This document shows positions 53,863 through 63,766 of a stretch of 64,000 nucleotides of DNA, piece after piece. The position numbers were made by a program, and so were the translations under genes. The notes below the pieces were generated by a model that did no database searches, had not been told where the DNA came from, and was given only the letters and a program-made list of their open reading frames with translations. This DNA comes from Algoriphagus machipongonensis (lineage in GTDB: Bacteria > Bacteroidota > Bacteroidia > Cytophagales > Cyclobacteriaceae), in assembly GCF_000166275.1 (NCBI RefSeq), contig NZ_CM001023.1, positions 186,001 to 250,000 of the forward strand, in the 5' to 3' direction. Position 1 is the stretch's first letter. Each line of letters starts with the position of its first letter.

Positions 53863-56265
53863 TTAATTCCTCAAAGGTTTTCCTTTAAACAAAATGCTGT
53901 GAATTCTCTCTAAGGTCTTTTTCTCTCCGGTAAGACTTAAAAAAGCCTCCCGTTCCAAATCCAATAAATGTCTTTCTGATACCTCTGTTGGAGAAGATAA
54001 ATCCCCTCCAGACATTACCCACGCTAGTTTTCTGGCAATCTTCGCATCGTGCTCAGAAATATATGCTCCGTATTGCATTCCTGTAATTCCAGCCTCAAAC
54101 AGTGCCAAAGAAGATTTACCCATTACTTTAATATTCTGTTCCACAGGCTGAGAATAGCCTTGATCGTAAAGGGAAATCACTTTTTGCTTGGCTTCTGCCA
54201 GCTGTCTTTTTCGATTTAAAGTAATCCCATCGCTATTTCTTAAATATCCCAGATTTCTCGCTTCCTCTGCAGATGTAGATACTTTTGCCATCGCAATATT
54301 CATAAAGCGTTCCTGCAATCTATTTAACTCCACATCTCCTGATTCGATTTCATTGGAAAATCTCAAGGTCATTTCCTTGGTTCCTCCTCCAGCAGGAATC
54401 AATCCTACACCAACTTCCACCAAGCCCATGTATAACTCAGCGTGCGCCTGAATATGATCTGAGTGTAGGGACAATTCACATCCACCTCCCAAGGCCATAT
54501 TATGTGGAGCAAGAACCACTGGAATTGATGAAAATCTAGCCCTCATCATCGTATTTTGGAATTGAGCAATCATCAGGTTGATTTCATCGAAATCTTGATC
54601 GCCTGCAAACATAAATAGCATGGCCAAATTGGCACCAGCTGAGAAATTGGCTCCTTCATTTCCTATCACCAATCCTTTATGTGATTTCTCCGCCATTCCT
54701 ATCGCGGTATTTATTCCTTCGATCACTTCCTGACCCATTGAATTCATTTTCGTATGAAATTCCAGGCCAATCACATCATCACCCATATCATATACAGAAG
54801 CACCTGGATTCTCCCAAAGTTTTTTCCCGGCAGATTTCAGCGTATCTAAAATGATAAACTCTTCTATGCCTGGAATTTCCTTGTAAGATTTAGTCGGAAT
54901 ATCGTAGTAATGCTTTTTGCCTTCAATCACCTGATAGAAGGAATCATTTCCAGCTTCAAGCATTTCATAAACCCATGCTGCCGGCTTCTCACCTGCAGCT
55001 TCCATTTTTTCTACCGTCTCTTTCACTCCCAATACATCCCAGGTTTCGAAAGGACCTAATTCCCATCCAAAACCTGCACAAACTGCTTGATCTATTCGAT
55101 AGAGTTCATCGGAAATTTCTGGAATCCTATTGCTGCAATATTTAAATAAATCATAAAAAGTAGTTCTGTAAAACTCACCTGCTTTATCGTCAAAATTGAC
55201 CAAGAACTTGATTCGTTTTTTCAAATCCTCTATTTCTTTTGAGGCTTGCAAAGCTTTGATATTTGGCTTTTCTACATCCTTGTATTCAAAAGTTTCAAAA
55301 TCAATTTCTTTAAGCTCTTTGCTACCATCTTTATGACGGATCATTTTGAAATAACCATGGCCCGTTTTATCACCAAACCATTTATTTTCATAGAGAACTT
55401 CTACTATTTTAGGAAGCTTGAATTTTTCTCTCGACTCATCATTTGGAAGGGCTTTGTATAAATTATTGGCCACATTAACTGTAGTATCTAATCCCACCAC
55501 ATCCATGGTTCTGAAAGTTGCCGATTTTGCTCTTCCTATGACTGTACCCGTCATTTTATCCACTTCTGAAACTCCCAGTCCCATTTTTTCCACCGTGTGC
55601 ATGGCAGAAATAATGGCGTAAACCCCAACTCTGTTAGCAATAAATGCGGGTGTATCTTTACACAGAACTGTTTCTTTTCCCAAAAAACGATCTCCATAAT
55701 CCATCAGAAATTCAATATTTTCTGGCTTGGACTTAGGTCCAGGAATTATTTCCAATAATCTTAAGTACCGAGGAGGGTTGAAAAAGTGAGTTCCTGCAAA
55801 ATTCTCCTGAAAATCTTCTGATCTACCTTCGCACATCATGTGCATAGGAATACCAGAAGTGTTTGATGTAATTAATGTACCCGGTTTTCTGTGCTTCTCT
55901 ACTTTTTCAAAAAGCGACTGTTTGATGTCTAGCCGTTCTACTACGACTTCCATCACCCAATCATAATCTTTGATTTTGTGAAGGTCATCATCAAAATTTC
56001 CTGTCTGAATTCGATCTGCAAATGCTTTGTCATAGATCGCTGATGGATTGGATTTGAGGGTACTTTGCAAAGCAGAATTTACCAACCTGTTTCTGACAGC
56101 TGGATCCTCCTTTGTTAATCCTTTCTTTTGTTCCTGCTCTGTTAATTCAAAAGGAACAATATCAAGGAGAAGTACTTGTACACCAATATTCGCAAAATGA
56201 CAGGCAATTCTTGATCCCATCACTCCGGAACCTAAAATGGCTACATTCTTAATGGTTCGTTTCAT
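53863..56265 (-). CDS. fadN: Bifunctional 3-hydroxyacyl-CoA dehydrogenase/enoyl-CoA hydratase (FadN type)
   Basis: 800 residues from the ATG at 56265 (MKRTIKNV); the frame extends 11 codons upstream. The dehydrogenase part comes first: NAD-binding ILGSGVMGSRIA, then GTHFFNPPRYLRLLEI. The hydratase part is C-terminal, with GNEGANFSAGANL and the ALGGGCELSLH oxyanion loop. This order is that of B. subtilis FadN, the reverse of E. coli FadB. It performs hydration and NAD-dependent oxidation in beta-oxidation. Same gene order fadN-fadA-fadE as in Bacillus, here interrupted by the four-helix cassette. Confidence 0.93.
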   Translation of the reverse strand: MKRTIKNVAILGSGVMGSRIACHFANIGVQVLLLDIVPFELTEQEQKKGLTKEDPAVRNRLVNSALQSTLKSNPSAIYDKAFADRIQTGNFDDDLHKIKDYDWVMEVVVERLDIKQSLFEKVEKHRKPGTLITSNTSGIPMHMMCEGRSEDFQENFAGTHFFNPPRYLRLLEIIPGPKSKPENIEFLMDYGDRFLGKETVLCKDTPAFIANRVGVYAIISAMHTVEKMGLGVSEVDKMTGTVIGRAKSATFRTMDVVGLDTTVNVANNLYKALPNDESREKFKLPKIVEVLYENKWFGDKTGHGYFKMIRHKDGSKELKEIDFETFEYKDVEKPNIKALQASKEIEDLKKRIKFLVNFDDKAGEFYRTTFYDLFKYCSNRIPEISDELYRIDQAVCAGFGWELGPFETWDVLGVKETVEKMEAAGEKPAAWVYEMLEAGNDSFYQVIEGKKHYYDIPTKSYKEIPGIEEFIILDTLKSAGKKLWENPGASVYDMGDDVIGLEFHTKMNSMGQEVIEGINTAIGMAEKSHKGLVIGNEGANFSAGANLAMLFMFAGDQDFDEINLMIAQFQNTMMRARFSSIPVVLAPHNMALGGGCELSLHSDHIQAHAELYMGLVEVGVGLIPAGGGTKEMTLRFSNEIESGDVELNRLQERFMNIAMAKVSTSAEEARNLGYLRNSDGITLNRKRQLAEAKQKVISLYDQGYSQPVEQNIKVMGKSSLALFEAGITGMQYGAYISEHDAKIARKLAWVMSGGDLSSPTEVSERHLLDLEREAFLSLTGEKKTLERIHSILFKGKPLRN

Positions 56266-56306
56266 GTTTTTGGGTTTTATATTTTTGGTCGTAACCAAAA
56301 TAAAAT

Positions 56307-56777
56307 TTATAGTTCAAATATGGTTTTATTCAAATGGTCCGCATTTTCGGATTGAGCCTGATCGATCACCAGCTGAATTTTTTCAAACACTTTAAAGAAT
56401 GTACCGAGGTCTTTTTCACTCACCACTTCTCTAACCTGTTCGTTAAATTCTCTGATGGTATTCACAGAGGTTTCTTTCTTGCGCTTTCCTTCTTCTGTTA
56501 AATAAATCCTAACAGAGCGCTTATCCACTAAATCTGGTTTTTTGTAGATCAATCCCTTTTCCTCCATATTTTTTAGCATCCTGGTGAGACTTCTTGTTTC
56601 CAAGCCCATCATAGGTGCAATTTTCGTTGCAGGAGTTCCTTCTTTTGAATTAATATTGATCAGTACAAAACCTATTGCCGTGGTGAAACCTTCGCCAACA
56701 GCCTTTTGATTATACATTCGTGAAATGGCATGCCAAGCTGATTTAATATGATAATCTACAGTCTCTTCTCGCTTCAT
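56307..56777 (-). CDS. MarR family transcriptional regulator, likely of beta-oxidation
   Basis: 156 residues from the ATG at 56777 (MKREETVDY); another ATG six codons upstream is possible. Winged helix: KIAPMMGLETRSLTRMLKNMEEKGLIYK is the recognition region, followed by the wing DKRSVRIYLTEEGK and long C-terminal dimer helices. First gene of the fad transcript, 41 bases ahead of fadN. It probably represses the operon and itself through the twin palindromes just upstream and is released by an acyl-CoA (inference). Confidence 0.9.
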   Translation of the reverse strand: MKREETVDYHIKSAWHAISRMYNQKAVGEGFTTAIGFVLININSKEGTPATKIAPMMGLETRSLTRMLKNMEEKGLIYKKPDLVDKRSVRIYLTEEGKRKKETSVNTIREFNEQVREVVSEKDLGTFFKVFEKIQLVIDQAQSENADHLNKTIFEL

Positions 56778-56828
56778 ACGGCTTAATTTTACCAATTTCT
56801 ATGGACACCTAATGTAACGAATAATTTG

Positions 56829-56870
56829 TATGCATGCATACTATATCTCAAAAAATAATTATGCATGCAT
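56829..56870. promoter_or_regulatory. Twin palindromic operator (TATGCATGCATA) upstream of marR
   Basis: TATGCATGCATA (56829-56840) and ATGCATGCAT (56861-56870) have centres 31 bases apart, about three helical turns, placing two dimers on one face of the DNA. They lie 50-95 bases upstream of the marR start. The 280-base gap shared with the acyl-CoA ligase contains nothing else I can name. Confidence 0.7.
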
Positions 56871-57057
56871 CACAAATAATCCATTGATTATTTAAAAAAT
56901 AACCGATTTATGTATCGATAAATGATTGGTGCTGCAGGAAAACAAAATATTATCCAAATTATAGAATAATATCGAAACAAGATTTTGAAAATTATCTTTT
57001 GATTATGTTTTCCAGATTCTGTGAAGTAGAATTTAAACTAACAGTTTTTGATATAGG

Positions 57058-58806
57058 TCAAGAGCTATAAAACGCTTCAATCTCATTCTCATATTTCGAA
57101 TGGATTACTTTCCTTTTCAATTTCATCGTTGGGGTCAACTCTCCAGTCTCTATCCCCCAGGCATTACTGATTAATTTAAACTGCTTGATTTGTTCCCATT
57201 TTCCAAAATATTTATTCAAGTCGTCAATCTCTCGTTGAAATTTCTCTATGATCTCCGGTTTAACAATCATCTCCCCTAATTCTGTAAAGGGAAATCCCTT
57301 GTATCGACAATATTCCCTTAATCCTTCCTCGCTAGGAACGATCAGTGCTGCAGGAAAATTTCTGTTTTCTCCAACTACCATAATCTGATCAATCAGGGCC
57401 GATTCTTTGATTTTGTTTTCGATAACCTGAGGAGCTACATATTTTCCTCCAGAGGTTTTAAACATTTCTTTTTTACGATCTGTAATTTTTAAGTACTCTC
57501 CCTCAAGCTCACCAATATCTCCTGTATGAAACCAGCCATTTTGAAGCACCTCTGCCGTGAGTTCCTCCTGCTTGTAGTATCCTTGCATCACATTGGGTCC
57601 TTTCACTAGGATTTCACCGTCTTCAGCGATTTTTACAGAAACGTCTTCAATCAGTTTTCCAACATATCCTATTTTGATTGCTTCATGAGTTCCCATAGAA
57701 GCTGAAACTACCGGTGATGTTTCTGTTAATCCATATCCTTCACAAATTTTGATCCCTGCTGCCCAAAATACTCTTGCCAATCTGGGTTGCAATGCCGAAG
57801 CCCCAGAATTTATCTGAATAACTTCTCCTCCCAAAGCCTCTCTCCACTTACTAAAAATGAGCTTATTTGCCATTTTCAATTGCCAATTATACCAAGCTCC
57901 CTGATCCACATTGGGCTCGTATCTCAACCCTAAGTTTAATGCCCAGAAGAAAAGGGATTTCTTTATCCCAGTTAACTCATAACCTTTTGATACTATTTTA
58001 TCAAAGATCTTCTCCAAAAGCCTTGGTACAGTATTAAATAGATGCGGTTTTACCTCTTTTAGATTTTCACCAATCTTTTCAAGGCTTTCTGCATAATAAA
58101 CAGAGGATCCTATATAGAGACAACAGAAAAAACCCGTTCGCTCATAAATATGACAAAGTGGTAAAAAACTAAGAACTCTAGAAGTTCCCTTATCCACAAG
58201 AATGAACTTACTTACTCCAATAACATTACTGAGGACATTTTTATGAGTAAGCATGACTCCTTTGGGTCTCCCGGTTGTACCAGAGGTATAAATAATCGTA
58301 AATAAATCTGATCCGTCAACTGAATCCTTAGACTGCTCAAGCTGAGCTAAATCTTGATGTTCCCCAGTTTTCATGAAGTCTTCCCAAAAAGCTACACCTT
58401 CAAGTTTATCGAAACTATAAATCTTCCGGTCTTTAGCTACTGGTTTTGCTTTCTCATAGATCTCTTGATTTCCCACAAAAATCATCTCAACCTCAGCGTG
58501 ATCAAATATGTATCGATAATCTTCAGAAGTTATAGTGGGATACATAGGAACTGAAATAGCACCAATTTGCTGCAATGCCAAATCCACGAAATTCCATTCC
58601 TCTCTATTATCTGAAATGATGGCCACTTTTTTTCCTTTGGAAATACCTGCAGCTAAGAAGGCTAAACTAAAATTATCAGTGATTTCCTTAAGTTGACGCG
58701 AGGAGTATTTGTTCCACGAACCATTTACTTTTCTAGCTAGTGCTACCTCTTTGTCATAAATACTTATTTGGTAGGCGATGAGATCAAAAAGTCTATTGAT
58801 TTCCAT
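57058..58806 (-). CDS. Long-chain acyl-CoA synthetase (AMP-binding)
   Basis: 582 residues. AMP-binding motif YTSGTTGRPKG, then GYGLTETSPVVS and the YLKITDRKKEMFKTSGGKYV segment with the hinge and the C-terminal lysine region. It activates fatty acids to acyl-CoA at the membrane, feeding the fad operon downstream. It is a separate unit: 280 bases and the MarR operators lie between it and marR. Its upstream region is the DnaA-box cluster. Confidence 0.92.
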   Translation of the reverse strand: MEINRLFDLIAYQISIYDKEVALARKVNGSWNKYSSRQLKEITDNFSLAFLAAGISKGKKVAIISDNREEWNFVDLALQQIGAISVPMYPTITSEDYRYIFDHAEVEMIFVGNQEIYEKAKPVAKDRKIYSFDKLEGVAFWEDFMKTGEHQDLAQLEQSKDSVDGSDLFTIIYTSGTTGRPKGVMLTHKNVLSNVIGVSKFILVDKGTSRVLSFLPLCHIYERTGFFCCLYIGSSVYYAESLEKIGENLKEVKPHLFNTVPRLLEKIFDKIVSKGYELTGIKKSLFFWALNLGLRYEPNVDQGAWYNWQLKMANKLIFSKWREALGGEVIQINSGASALQPRLARVFWAAGIKICEGYGLTETSPVVSASMGTHEAIKIGYVGKLIEDVSVKIAEDGEILVKGPNVMQGYYKQEELTAEVLQNGWFHTGDIGELEGEYLKITDRKKEMFKTSGGKYVAPQVIENKIKESALIDQIMVVGENRNFPAALIVPSEEGLREYCRYKGFPFTELGEMIVKPEIIEKFQREIDDLNKYFGKWEQIKQFKLISNAWGIETGELTPTMKLKRKVIHSKYENEIEAFYSS

Positions 58807-58859
58807 TTTGTTGATCTTGGGTTTCTGAAAATAAGTTAATCAAAAATCATCAGATTCTT

Positions 58860-59270
58860 TATGCTATCCACATTCCTCTTTCTTTAATAGTAATTAAATA
58901 GATTTTTAAAAAAAGAATTTATTATAGTTATTAAGTGTGTGGATTTGTGGACAAGTGGGCTTTAATAAGTTCTCCACGTTTTTAGTATCTACTATTCTTA
59001 GTTATCCTACTAGTTATACCATGTTTTTCCACATCTAAAGTTTTGATATTCTGGGGTATGAATTTTTATCCACCGATTTGACCTTTTTTTACCTTTTATT
59101 CCTGTTGGTAATATTGCTGTGGATTAAAAGAGTTTGGAATGTGGAAATGATATGGGTTTTCCCCAAGTTGGTTTCTTTTGGTTTTCGAAGAAATTGTAAA
59201 TGGGGATAAGCTCATTTCTATACAGTTTTTTGAGATTGTTTTCCACCGCATTTCAACAGTTATCCACAGG
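58860..59270. other. Putative chromosomal replication origin (oriC): DnaA-box cluster
   Basis: The 475-base gap 58807-59281 has no gene but many DnaA-box-like nonamers. Exact TTATCCACA lies at 59260-59268, TTTTCCACA at 59025-59033. One mismatch: CTATCCACA 58864-58872, TTGTCCACA (minus strand, 58946-58954), TTATCCACC 59066-59074 and TAATCCACA (minus, 59118-59126). Two mismatches: AAATCCACA (minus, 58938-58946). A very AT-rich stretch (58898-58935) could be the unwinding element. mnmG, often near oriC, is 2.6 kb away, and two parS sites are 4.5 kb away. An experimental or skew test is lacking. Confidence 0.7.
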
Positions 59271-59281
59271 TATTTTTGAAG

Positions 59282-60943
59282 CTATTGTATACCTGTATTG
59301 GGAGATGCATTGATGATAATTCCCTCAGTAGTCCATCCTGCTTTTATGATGATATCTTGGCTTTGTGTTTCTGGATTTAAAAAGAAATACACTTTCTCAG
59401 CATGCCTTTTCTCTAAATAATTGGATGGATCCCATCTATTGTTTCCATTGAGATCTTCAATTACCCTGATTTTATAGGTACCTGGTTCCAGTAATGTAAA
59501 GGAGAATTTATTTCCTTCCTCTATATATTTTTCTCGGCTTATTTGGCCTTTGGAGTCCAATAGATGCATGATATAGGGGCCCTTTCCATTGGCTATACCT
59601 CCAGTAATAGAGTCTGCTAAGGTTTCTCTTTTAAGTTTTCTATAGTTGGCTGCTAAGACAGATTCATTAAACTGCCCTTCGATATCTTGAAAAGTGGAAT
59701 CTGTTCCATTGATCGTTAAAATATCTGTTACTAATGAATCTGGGAGAGAAAGATTGATTTCAACTTTATCTCTTTTGAGGGAATCTGTAAGAGAAACCAT
59801 TGCTGGGGTAATAGGAATGACAGATGCGGTATCGTATGATATATATAGGGAATCATAATTAATCTTGGATATAGGCTTGTTAAAAGTGAGTTCGATGCCT
59901 AAATCTTGATAAAAGCTTTTTCCTGAATTGACTGTGAATGTAAGGTTTTCAGGTCTTCTTTGAGACTCTTCAAACTTTGCATAAATAGTGGTGTCTATCC
60001 TAAAACTTAAGGAATCCTGAATTTCTAAATCAAACCTTAAACTGTCAACTCTAGGAGTTTCAGAATATAGTTTTATCCTCTTATCTCCGGTTGTATAGAA
60101 TATAGTTTTTCCCAATTCTTCATTTGACATCTCTATATCCAAGGGATCTTTATTGAAAATGATGTCATAGTTAGTTCCTGAAGTAGAAGATCTGGTTAGG
60201 TTGATGACAGTTTGATCGGCTTTCGATAGATTGAAAACTGCTCCTGTGAGGTTTTCATTAATGCTTAATGTATCTAAAATGAAGTCATAATCTTCGCTTT
60301 TATATTCTGCCTTTAAAGAGTTGTTGTCATCATTCCAGGCATAGGCTCTGTATTCTCCTGCTTTAATATTGTTTATGACAAAATTTCCTAAGGAATCAGT
60401 TTGTGATAAATAATAAGGTTGTGCAGTAAATACATCAGTTGTGTCATTGGATTCATAAAGGCCAACAATCACATTTTCATAAGTAAAAGTTCTAGTGGGA
60501 AAGTAATTATTGACCTTTCCTTCAAAAGACAAACTGTCTATACTATTTCCTGTAGAAAAGACGAGCTTTAGATTTTCTGTGGGATTTCCTTCTGATAAGT
60601 CTTGTATGGATTTTTGAAAGTTGAAAACGTAGGTAGTACTATCCTCCAATTCCTGGTTCAATTCTATTTTCACCATGTCCTTGAGAGCCGTAATGATTAA
60701 CTCATCTTTGTCTAATTTAGGTGTGATAATAATGTTCCTATTGGGATTTTCAAGTTTGATGTATTCGTCAAATAGAATGGTTATTTCCTCTGGCTTTTGG
60801 TTTAAACTTTGATCCTTTGGGTACATTTCCAAAACAACTGGTGGATCTTCATCTCTTGGACCGCCCATAGGTGTACTTTGTTTTGCACAGGAATACAAAA
60901 TCAGTGAAACAAATATGAATGCTAATAAATAAGAGTACTTCAC
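59282..60943 (-). CDS. Big_5/Ig-like domain lipoprotein
   Basis: 553 residues from a GTG start that overlaps the stop of the upstream methyltransferase (GTGA). Lipobox ILYSC, Cys19. The first domain is Big_5-like: P-V-V-L-E-M-Y-P-K-D-Q-S-L-N and EEITILFDEYIKLENPNRNIIITP. Further Ig-like strands follow, then a C-terminal SdrD/CarboxypepD-type segment with GTYKIRVIEDLNGNNRWDP. Widespread in Bacteroidota, function unknown; likely periplasmic or surface. Confidence 0.85.
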   Translation of the reverse strand: MKYSYLLAFIFVSLILYSCAKQSTPMGGPRDEDPPVVLEMYPKDQSLNQKPEEITILFDEYIKLENPNRNIIITPKLDKDELIITALKDMVKIELNQELEDSTTYVFNFQKSIQDLSEGNPTENLKLVFSTGNSIDSLSFEGKVNNYFPTRTFTYENVIVGLYESNDTTDVFTAQPYYLSQTDSLGNFVINNIKAGEYRAYAWNDDNNSLKAEYKSEDYDFILDTLSINENLTGAVFNLSKADQTVINLTRSSTSGTNYDIIFNKDPLDIEMSNEELGKTIFYTTGDKRIKLYSETPRVDSLRFDLEIQDSLSFRIDTTIYAKFEESQRRPENLTFTVNSGKSFYQDLGIELTFNKPISKINYDSLYISYDTASVIPITPAMVSLTDSLKRDKVEINLSLPDSLVTDILTINGTDSTFQDIEGQFNESVLAANYRKLKRETLADSITGGIANGKGPYIMHLLDSKGQISREKYIEEGNKFSFTLLEPGTYKIRVIEDLNGNNRWDPSNYLEKRHAEKVYFFLNPETQSQDIIIKAGWTTEGIIINASPNTGIQ

Positions 60944-61836
60944 TTTTTCCTGAAAATAAATAAGTTACTGGAATATTTCCCTGGCTTTCCTTTAGCCTCT
61001 TTGTTTGATTTGATCCCGTTGGTGACAGCCTTCATATACTTCGTGATTAAAGGCTGTTTAGGATTTAAGTAACCTTCTGATAAAAGTGAAACATAGTAAC
61101 TGTCAAAAGGCATGGGATTGATCGTGACTAAATCAAGATCAAAGATTTCTGTAAAATTTTGTATGGCTGTTTCATTGAAATGGTATAGGTGTCTAGGAAC
61201 ATCCCATCCTGCCCATTTTTCGCCATATTTGATGGCATCAAAACTCGTAGGATTAGGTACGGCTATTATGATATAACCATCTGATTTTAAATGAGTTATG
61301 ATTTTTTTTACCGTTTTTCTTAGCGAGTGAATATGCTCTAATACATGGAATAAACTGATGACATCAAACTTCTTCTTTTTATCGAGTAGATCTATGTTTT
61401 CGAATACATTTCCATGTAATAGTTCGTTTGCCTGAGTTCTGGCTTTTTCTGTTGGTTCTATTCCAGTTACTTTCCAGCCTTGAGTATTTGCTGCAGAAAG
61501 AAATTCACCTGTCCCACATCCATAGTCCAATAATTTACCAGTTCCTTTGAGTTTAGTAATCAGCTTTACCTTTTCAGAAACTGCATAGTTTCGAACTTTG
61601 GAATAGATTAATTGAGTTAGATTTTTGTTATTCTTTTCATGAGAATAGTACTCAGGAAAATCATAGTAAGGACCTATTTTTTCTTCTTTAGGTCTTGGGT
61701 TTGTAAAGAGAAGTGAACAATCCTGACATCTACATATAATGAAGGTTTCCTTACTTACGGCATGATCAATTATCTCAGAATGATTTAAGAATCGACCGCT
61801 TTTACAGAGGGGGCATTTTTTAAGTCTTTCTGCCAT
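60940..61836 (-). CDS. Zinc-ribbon class I SAM-dependent methyltransferase
   Basis: 298 residues. N-terminal zinc ribbon: C8-P-L-C11, then C37-Q-D-C40. SAM-binding motif I LDYGCGTG (103-110), the acidic E in GIEPTEKA, and SLFHVLEHIHSLRKTV fit Methyltransf_23. Proteins of this layout methylate sugars or small molecules, but the substrate is not known. It starts three bases after mnmG and overlaps the next gene by four bases. Confidence 0.88.
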   Translation of the reverse strand: MAERLKKCPLCKSGRFLNHSEIIDHAVSKETFIICRCQDCSLLFTNPRPKEEKIGPYYDFPEYYSHEKNNKNLTQLIYSKVRNYAVSEKVKLITKLKGTGKLLDYGCGTGEFLSAANTQGWKVTGIEPTEKARTQANELLHGNVFENIDLLDKKKKFDVISLFHVLEHIHSLRKTVKKIITHLKSDGYIIIAVPNPTSFDAIKYGEKWAGWDVPRHLYHFNETAIQNFTEIFDLDLVTINPMPFDSYYVSLLSEGYLNPKQPLITKYMKAVTNGIKSNKEAKGKPGKYSSNLFIFRKK

Positions 61837-61839
61837 CTT

Positions 61840-63705
61840 TTATCTTCCTAAATAAACTGTAAGAATAGAAAGGTCTGCAGGTGATACGCCTGAAATTCTA
61901 GAAGCTTGCCCTAGTGTTTCAGGCTTGATTTTGTGAAGTTTTTGTTTTCCTTCATTAGATAATGCTGGTATGGTTAAATAATCAAATTTCAATGGAATTT
62001 TGAAATTTTCCATATTACTTAACTTGTTAACCATTTGCTGTTCTTTCTCTATATAGCTATCATACTTGATTTGAACTTCAGCTTGTTCACGAACATCTTT
62101 TGGAAAACCCTCTAAGAATTTAGAAATATCTGGATCAAGATCCATCATTTGATCTAATCCTAATTGTGGTCGTTTTAAAAGCTTTTCAAGGGATATTTTC
62201 TCTTTAATCTCTGCAGTACCTAAAGCTTCTAAACCTTTGTTTATTTGTTCTGGTGCTAGTTTTTTCTGCTTTAAGTCATTTATTAGCTTTGCTGTGTTTT
62301 GTTTTTTAGACTGCATTTTATCAAAACGTTCCTGACTGGCCAGATTGAGGTTATAGCCTAGTTCGGTTAATCTTAAATCTGCATTGTCTTGTCTTAATAA
62401 AAGTCTAAACTCAGCTCTTGAAGTAAACATTCTATAGGGCTCTTCTGTCCCTTTATTGATCAAATCATCAATCAATACTCCTATATAGGCATCAGATCTT
62501 TTCAATAAAAACGGATCTTTTTCCTGTACTTTAAGGCTGGCATTGATACCTGCAATTAACCCTTGGGAAGCAGCTTCTTCATATCCTGTAGTACCATTTA
62601 TTTGTCCAGCGAAATATAATCCTTCTACTAATTGGGTTTCTAAGGTTAATTTTAGCTGTGTTGGAGGGAAAAAATCATATTCTATAGCATAACCAGGTCT
62701 AAACATTTTAGCGTTCTCGAAGCCTGTTATTTTCTGTATAGCTTTATACTGTACATCTTCAGGTAAAGAAGTAGAAAATCCATTTACATAGATTTCTACA
62801 GTATTCCACCCTTCTGGTTCTACAAATATTTGATGTCTTTCCCTTTCAGCGAATCTGTTTATTTTATCTTCTATGGATGGGCAATATCTAGGACCTAGAC
62901 CTTTTATTCTCCCATTAAACATAGGAGATCTATCAAACCCTTCCTCTAAAGTGCTATGGACTTCTTTATTGGTATAAGTTATCCAACAGGTTCTTTGTTC
63001 TTTTATTGGGCTAGTTTCGTCTGAATAGCTGAACTTTTCAGGGTTCTCATCCCCATATTGGACTTCCATTTTAGAATAATCTAAGCTTCTTCCATCCACT
63101 CTAGGTGGTGTTCCAGTCTTCATTCTACCAGATTCGAAGCCTAAAGAAACTAATTGTTCGGTTATTCCTTTTGCTGCTGACTCTCCTGTTCTTCCTCCTC
63201 CAAACTGTTTTTCGCCAATATGGATGAGTCCATTTAAGAAGGTTCCGTTGGTTAAAACGACACTTTTGGCCTCTATTTCTATTCCAATTCCAGTTTTTAC
63301 ACCCTTTACTCTCCCATCTTTTTCGATGATGCCCGTGATCATTTCCTGCCAAAAATCAACATTTGGTGTTCTTTCAAGGGCTAAACGCCATTCTTCGGCA
63401 AATCTCATTCTATCATTCTGAGATCGTGGAGACCACATTGCAGGACCTTTGGACCTATTAAGCATTCTGAATTGTATCATGGATTTATCTGAAATAATCC
63501 CTGACATTCCTCCTAATGCATCTATTTCCCTTACTATTTGACCTTTTGCCACTCCACCCATTGCTGGATTACAGGACATTTGAGCAATGGTATTCATGTT
63601 CATAGTACACAATAGTACCTTTGAACCCATCTTAGCTGCTGCATGTGCTGCTTCACATCCTGCATGACCTGCGCCTACTACGATGACATCATATTTTGGA
63701 AACAT
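61840..63705 (-). CDS. mnmG: tRNA uridine-5-carboxymethylaminomethyl modification enzyme MnmG (GidA)
   Basis: 621 residues. FAD-binding GAGHAGCEAAHAAA (11-24), the GidA signatures GGVAKGQIVREIDALGG and LTNGTFLNG, GTPPRVDGRS, then the AASQGLIAGINA segment and C-terminal helical domain. With MnmE it modifies U34 of several tRNAs (cmnm5U). Very often close to oriC. First of three overlapping or near genes on the minus strand. Confidence 0.96.
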   Translation of the reverse strand: MFPKYDVIVVGAGHAGCEAAHAAAKMGSKVLLCTMNMNTIAQMSCNPAMGGVAKGQIVREIDALGGMSGIISDKSMIQFRMLNRSKGPAMWSPRSQNDRMRFAEEWRLALERTPNVDFWQEMITGIIEKDGRVKGVKTGIGIEIEAKSVVLTNGTFLNGLIHIGEKQFGGGRTGESAAKGITEQLVSLGFESGRMKTGTPPRVDGRSLDYSKMEVQYGDENPEKFSYSDETSPIKEQRTCWITYTNKEVHSTLEEGFDRSPMFNGRIKGLGPRYCPSIEDKINRFAERERHQIFVEPEGWNTVEIYVNGFSTSLPEDVQYKAIQKITGFENAKMFRPGYAIEYDFFPPTQLKLTLETQLVEGLYFAGQINGTTGYEEAASQGLIAGINASLKVQEKDPFLLKRSDAYIGVLIDDLINKGTEEPYRMFTSRAEFRLLLRQDNADLRLTELGYNLNLASQERFDKMQSKKQNTAKLINDLKQKKLAPEQINKGLEALGTAEIKEKISLEKLLKRPQLGLDQMMDLDPDISKFLEGFPKDVREQAEVQIKYDSYIEKEQQMVNKLSNMENFKIPLKFDYLTIPALSNEGKQKLHKIKPETLGQASRISGVSPADLSILTVYLGR

Positions 63706-63720
63706 GAGTATATTTTTTAC

Positions 63721-63736
63721 TGTTTCACGTGGAACA
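63721..63736. promoter_or_regulatory. parS site 1 (ParB-binding)
   Basis: TGTTTCACGTGGAACA is the exact reverse complement of the known consensus variant TGTTCCACGTGAAACA, with the CACGTG core. It is 16 bases upstream of mnmG. ParB bound here would mark the origin region for segregation. Confidence 0.92.
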
Positions 63737-63766
63737 CCTAGTTTTTATTGTCCTAAGTTTTCTAAC

